A stretch of DNA of 64,000 nucleotides, taken from positions 265,793-329,792 of the forward strand of contig NW_006768782.1 of NCBI RefSeq assembly GCF_000204055.1, in the 5' to 3' direction. The number at the start of each line of letters is the position of its first letter. Position 1 is the stretch's first letter. The notes beneath the pieces were generated by a model, which was given only the letters and a program-made list of their open reading frames with translations, had not been told where the DNA came from and made no database searches. The stretch is from Melampsora larici-populina 98AG31. Taxonomy: Eukaryota > Basidiomycota > Pucciniomycetes > Pucciniales > Melampsoraceae. Both the position numbers and the translations under genes were made by a program. This document shows positions 60,201-64,000 of this stretch, piece after piece.

Positions 60201-61019
60201 GTTCATCCTCGTCTTCACCCTTTTTACCCTTTTTAGGTGCCTTCACTTTTATATGCTCGTCTTCCGAGTCTTGAGCCAAATTGACTGCTACTTTTCTTTT
60301 CTTGATCAGAGGTGAGGCCTCAGACTCAACAATTGAAGTGCTCTGCGACTTCTACAAACAGATCAATGTCAGTATTATGGAAGACATGCACTGTAATCAT
60401 GAAGGTATGACTTACATTTGATTTCTTAGAGGGTTCTTTCTCTTTTGAACCAGTATTCTTGCGTCTCTGTGACGTGGTCGACTTCGAAGTGCTTTGTCTT
60501 TTTCGCAAAGGAGCATCTGAGCAATCTTCTGGCTCATCCTTGGATTGGGATATCTCGATGCGGCGACGCTTCCCAGCTTTTGTAGGTTGTTGGGCTGGAG
60601 AGTTGTCTCGTGAAGAAACAGAACAACGAGAGTCTGAAGGGGGTATAATTAAATTTGAAGAGCGTTGACGTATAGATGTAGAACGTGTGCTTCGACGTGC
60701 ACTTGGAGAAGGAGGTGGTGGGGGTAAAGTGCGAGTCTGAGAAGATTTGGGAGGTGGTGGTCCATGTGAAGTCGAAGGCATCCCAGAACTCGGAGTTGGA
60801 ATAGGACTCGCAGGTTTCGGACTTGATTTGTTGGAAAGCGACTGGCAAGATAGCAATCAAGTGAATAATCAAATCATGATTCGAAAGCTGTGATTCTATG
60901 ATATGAAAACTCACCATCTGGTTGTTTTCATCCATTGGATCGGACCACAAGTTGGCCAACTTTTTGACATATGGGGTCCAGTTGGCCAATTCTCTGGGGT
61001 TTGCGAGCCAGCGTGTCAT
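57245..61019 (-). pseudogene. hAT transposase, ten exons, three in-frame stops and a damaged donor
   Basis: Minus-strand exons: 61019-60915, 60841-60416, 60351-60139, 60022-59540, 59459-59247, 59143-58667, 58600-58436, 58369-58190, 58126-57596, 57526-57245 (about 1024 codons, all phase 0). Order: Pro/Ser-rich N-terminus; BED-like zinc finger (FPCKWCGDD ... NLYAHRDG); catalytic core with the first Asp near LVHDAWTS, the second in HDSGSNNNT, and RCAAHKVALIVNAGL; then the C-terminal hATC dimerisation region with WWK-VNQGRYPVLSLMARNYLA, the third acidic residue in CAVERTFSTAADV, and LKPSTVERSVSARMW. TGA interrupts exon 4 (59654-59656) and exon 8 (58268-58270), and forms the last codon of exon 8 (58190-58192). 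The donor of exon 5 reads AAG|ATGAGT instead of GTGAGT. The element is therefore unlikely to be autonomous. Confidence 0.88.
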
Positions 61020-62904
61020 GCGTGGCTCCTGATGGTTGAGTTGTTGACAGTCAGAAGGGTTTCATCCACTGGTTACGTAATATACTAGTGGAATTCAATG
61101 GATTCCGGTGTGGTGAGCAAGATCTCTACTTAAGCAAAAAATTTAAAAATTATGTGAAAATTCGAGTTTTTGGTCAAAGGCACTATTATTATTGAAGTTA
61201 TTAGTAATCAAGGCTATCAAAGTTGATTTATAATCTTCATTTCATTATCTTTCAAATCATATATTTACATAAGCAATTGATAAGAACATTTAAGAGTAAA
61301 GAAAAATTCGAAAAGATCAATAAAAATAGTAAAAGAGTGAAAATCAAATTAGGAGAATTAGTAAGAGGAGATTTGAGGAAGAAGAATATTTAGTTTGGAT
61401 CTTTAGGAATGGAAACTGTTATGAAAAGAATGGAAGAATAAGAAGAATATTAAGAAAGTTGGAGAAAAATTCGAAAATATGGGTATGAAATTTTGGAAAA
61501 TGGTTTTTAGCTTATTATTAGAAGAGATATTGGTTCAGGAAGGTTTTATTGTGAAAGAGAAGCATCACATTAGTCATCAGCAACTTTAATCACGAGGATT
61601 GATAAGGGAGGTGTAAAGTTATTCAGGAAAGGGAAATTTCGAAGAAAGGTACTATGGTATTAATTCCTGTGTAGTGATGTCATTGATGGATTGATTGCGC
61701 CAAAAGTTTTTCAGAGGGATTTTAATGCTGTGTGATTGATTGGAGTGCTGTGGAATGATCTTTTGATAGAAGGAAAATCATTATTAGACGTGAAAATAGT
61801 CAAAATTCATCAAAAATGGGAGTTTTCAGTTAATTACATATGGTAAAACTTGTCAGAATTTGGTGTGTGATAGTTCATTCGACGCAAAATCATTGGTTTC
61901 ATAATGTACAACCTTTAAATCATTAGTAGCGGAGGAGTAGTGAAAAAGTTATAAGGCAACAAAGAAACTGGAGTGAATTTCGAATTTGGAGGTTACATGT
62001 GACATTTACATGACAAAACTTTATTTTTGAAATCTTTACAACTCAATAACTTATTCATCATACATCAGAAATAGGTGATATAGGGGTGATAAATGATCAG
62101 AATCACGAGGGCTATCAAATGAGCTATAGTAATCCAAAATTGAACAACTTTACAAAAAATTCGTAATTCCAAAAATGGATTTCAGCTATGAATATTAGGA
62201 AAAAATCAGATCTGTTCATCATTTATTTACATCAATGAATCAAATTCACGCCTTGAATCATTACAAACAATAATATTTATGACATCATATGATTACATTG
62301 GAGGATATTCTGTTGATTTTGACGGTTTTTGAAGGTTTTTTGGAGGTTGTTGACCATTGTTGAAGGTTGTTGGAGGGTTATATACTATTGTTAAGGATTT
62401 TACGGGCCTTTGTTCCCCTTTTTACTCATCTTATACTTTTGTTAGAGTGTTTTTAATCATTATTAAATTACTTTACCAGTACTAAGTTCACTAAATTGCC
62501 CCTTTACATCAAAGGAGAGATTTCTTTACGTGTGATAAGACTACAAGTCTTCATTGGAATAACAATCAAAGTGATTGTTGCTTTGCTAGTAATTAAAATT
62601 GTGTTTTATTGTGTTCAAATTGGAATAACACTACAATAGTGTTGAGATTTCTTTATAATTAAAAATCACGGGAATAATACTTGAATTAAGTATTGAGACA
62701 ACTTTCTCTGGTGCCTTATCCCAAAGAATTCAGCAAAACCCCGTGTTGATTCTTTCAAAGAGGCAGTCTTAGGCAACTTCTACTAGATACTTTATTAGTA
62801 GATTATCCCTCTTTAAGCTCTGTAAAGCTCTTGTTGAGCTTTAAGTTCTACACCGGTCGGAGTCCATGCTCTGCACAGCCTCTCATGACCAAACGGGCCA
62901 ATAC
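61020..62904. other. AT-rich non-coding interior of the hAT element
   Basis: No frame above 100 codons and no recognisable motif. It probably contains the transposase promoter near 61020-61300. Confidence 0.5.
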
Positions 62905-63122
62905 TGCGGATACCGTGGATACCTGGGGATACCCGATACTTTTTTGGGCAGATACCGGGTATAGTATTGGATTTCGATACTGTACTAGATACAGTATCAA
63001 AATCCAGGATACTGTGTTTCAGCACCTGAGAGTATAGTATCGAATTCCGGTACTAAGTATCTGAATACTATACTCCCAGAAAAGATACTATACTGGAAGA
63101 TACCGATACTAGTATAGTAATT
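62905..63122. repeat. Right subterminal array of the hAT element
   Basis: Copies of GTATAGTAT(T/C)G, GATACTATACT and ACTAGTATAGTA mirror those of the left array. Together the two arrays make the ends partly palindromic at a short scale. Confidence 0.75.
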
Positions 63123-63301
63123 GTGGCAGCGTTGCTGAGAGACTGGGCTGTTCGGTAGCCCAAACTCGACCCTCATGAAACCCAAAGTCTATGGGTTTAA
63201 ATTTGATGAAGAGGTTATTTTTTGAAGTCTTTCAAAACATCAATCAAAAATTGATCAATACTTCATTCCACCCATTCACCTCAATTCAATATTGATTCAA
63301 C

Positions 63302-63593
63302 ATGTAAATATCCTTGTAGAACGTCGACGTGCACACACAAAAGACTTTCCTTAGACCCTGTAACAACCCATCAAAGAGGTGCCACAACAAGCACATCTTC
63401 CCCTTATCACCTGGGAGGTTGAAAGTCAGTTGACCCCTGCTGACAACTAAGGATTCTGCAAATCCTTTGAACAAATCACAAAGCACAAAGGGTGCTCAAC
63501 AACAATCTCAGTCTAAATTTGACCAAAAGACTTGGAGTTTTATTTCAAAACTCTCCGTGTGTGCACATCGACGTGCCACACGGATATTTACAT
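63302..63593. mobile_element. Possible MITE with 37-bp inverted ends
   Basis: The left arm ATGTAAATATCC ... CGTCGACGTGCACACAC (63302-63338) is the inverse of the right arm GTGTGTGCACATCGACGTG ... GGATATTTACAT (63557-63593), with about five mismatches. The 218-bp interior is non-coding. No clear target duplication is seen. Confidence 0.65.
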
Positions 63594-64000
63594 GGTGATT
63601 GATATTTCATCTCAGCAAATCAAGCCATATACAGATTGTCTTAAGCTGCCTGTGTTGGAAGTCGGAATACTGTCAACGAATTGTCTTCAAAGCTCCTACT
63701 TGGCTATTAACCTAAAAGTTACGATTCATGTTGCTTTGATTTTGGATTTTCAAGCTGTTTTTTAAAACATAACAATGATGTGTTTGTTATTTTCTGTTTT
63801 GAGTGAATGTATATCATCATTAATGTGAATAAAATAAGCTAAATATAAAAAGAAAGAAAAATGAATCGAATCGGTTTGATAGAGTTTTCTTTTCGGAGCC
63901 AAGTTCATGGCAGTAGGCAGGTCAACCTGCCAGAATGCAGCAAAACGGTCAACCTGCCAGCAACGTCGGGCCGGTTACGATACATTCGGCCATTATCGCA
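63594..64000. other. Window end, no gene
   Basis: AT-rich until about 63890, then more GC-rich with the 14-mer GGTCAACCTGCCAG at 63920-63933 and again at 63947-63960. Inverse copies of its core (CAGGTTGAC) lie left of the hAT element at 56789-56818. Confidence 0.5.

Larger units (their letters stand above)
56826..63134 (-). mobile_element. hAT DNA transposon, 6.3 kb, with 7-bp target duplication
   Basis: Both ends read inward as CAACGCTGCCAC, followed closely by ACTATACTAGTAT, giving terminal inverted repeats of nearly 30 bp. CTGAGAG is repeated exactly outside both ends (56819-56825 and 63135-63141). Inside lies a full-length but mutated hAT transposase on the minus strand (61019-57245), and the two ends carry arrays of a palindromic ATAC/GTAT motif. 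The 1.9 kb between the transposase start and the right array is AT-rich and non-coding. Confidence 0.9.

Overview
The window looks like nuclear DNA of a basidiomycete, most probably a rust fungus (Pucciniales). It is AT-rich, its genes are cut by many short GT-AG introns (often 50-90 nt), and its protein families fit that group. The species assignment is inference. I found no bacterial-type operons, CRISPR arrays, rRNA or tRNA genes. Exon joins were worked out by eye; each join listed for the six host genes and the MULE keeps frame from start to stop.

Host genes: (1) an APSES/StuA-like transcription factor, 4669-7456 (+); (2) an ERV2-type sulfhydryl oxidase, 11772-12884 (-), head to head with (3) the SNARE YKT6, 13338-14307 (+); (4) an aryl-alcohol-dehydrogenase-like aldo-keto reductase, 15662-17258 (-); (5) a rhomboid protease, 49677-51977 (-), with a 4-nt micro-exon; (6) an unassigned polytopic membrane protein, 53594-55559 (-). 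They cover morphogenetic control, ER disulfide formation, vesicle fusion, redox chemistry and intramembrane proteolysis, and do not form one pathway.

The rest, mainly 18-48 kb and 55-64 kb, is accessory DNA: an apparently intact GC-rich MULE transposase gene (18908-22565); a short hAT-like element (23741-24103); several TIR/foldback elements; two related but distinct DIRS-type retrotransposons (about 28.5-34.4 kb and 39.0-44.7 kb, both minus strand) with gag, RT/RNase H and tyrosine recombinase; a PIF/Harbinger-like TIR element (45191-47312) that seems to carry the 3' end of a host gene; and a full hAT element (56826-63134) whose transposase is broken by three stop codons.

Three themes deserve follow-up. 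First, four stop codons in the transposons are each explained by TCGA to TTGA, a signature of TCG-directed mutation or CpG deamination. Second, the DIRS elements appear to be spliced, multi-exon gag-pol genes, with one intron at the same phase in both copies. Third, two unrelated hAT-like elements have exact 7-bp flanking duplications instead of the usual 8. I see no convincing new defence or biosynthetic system.
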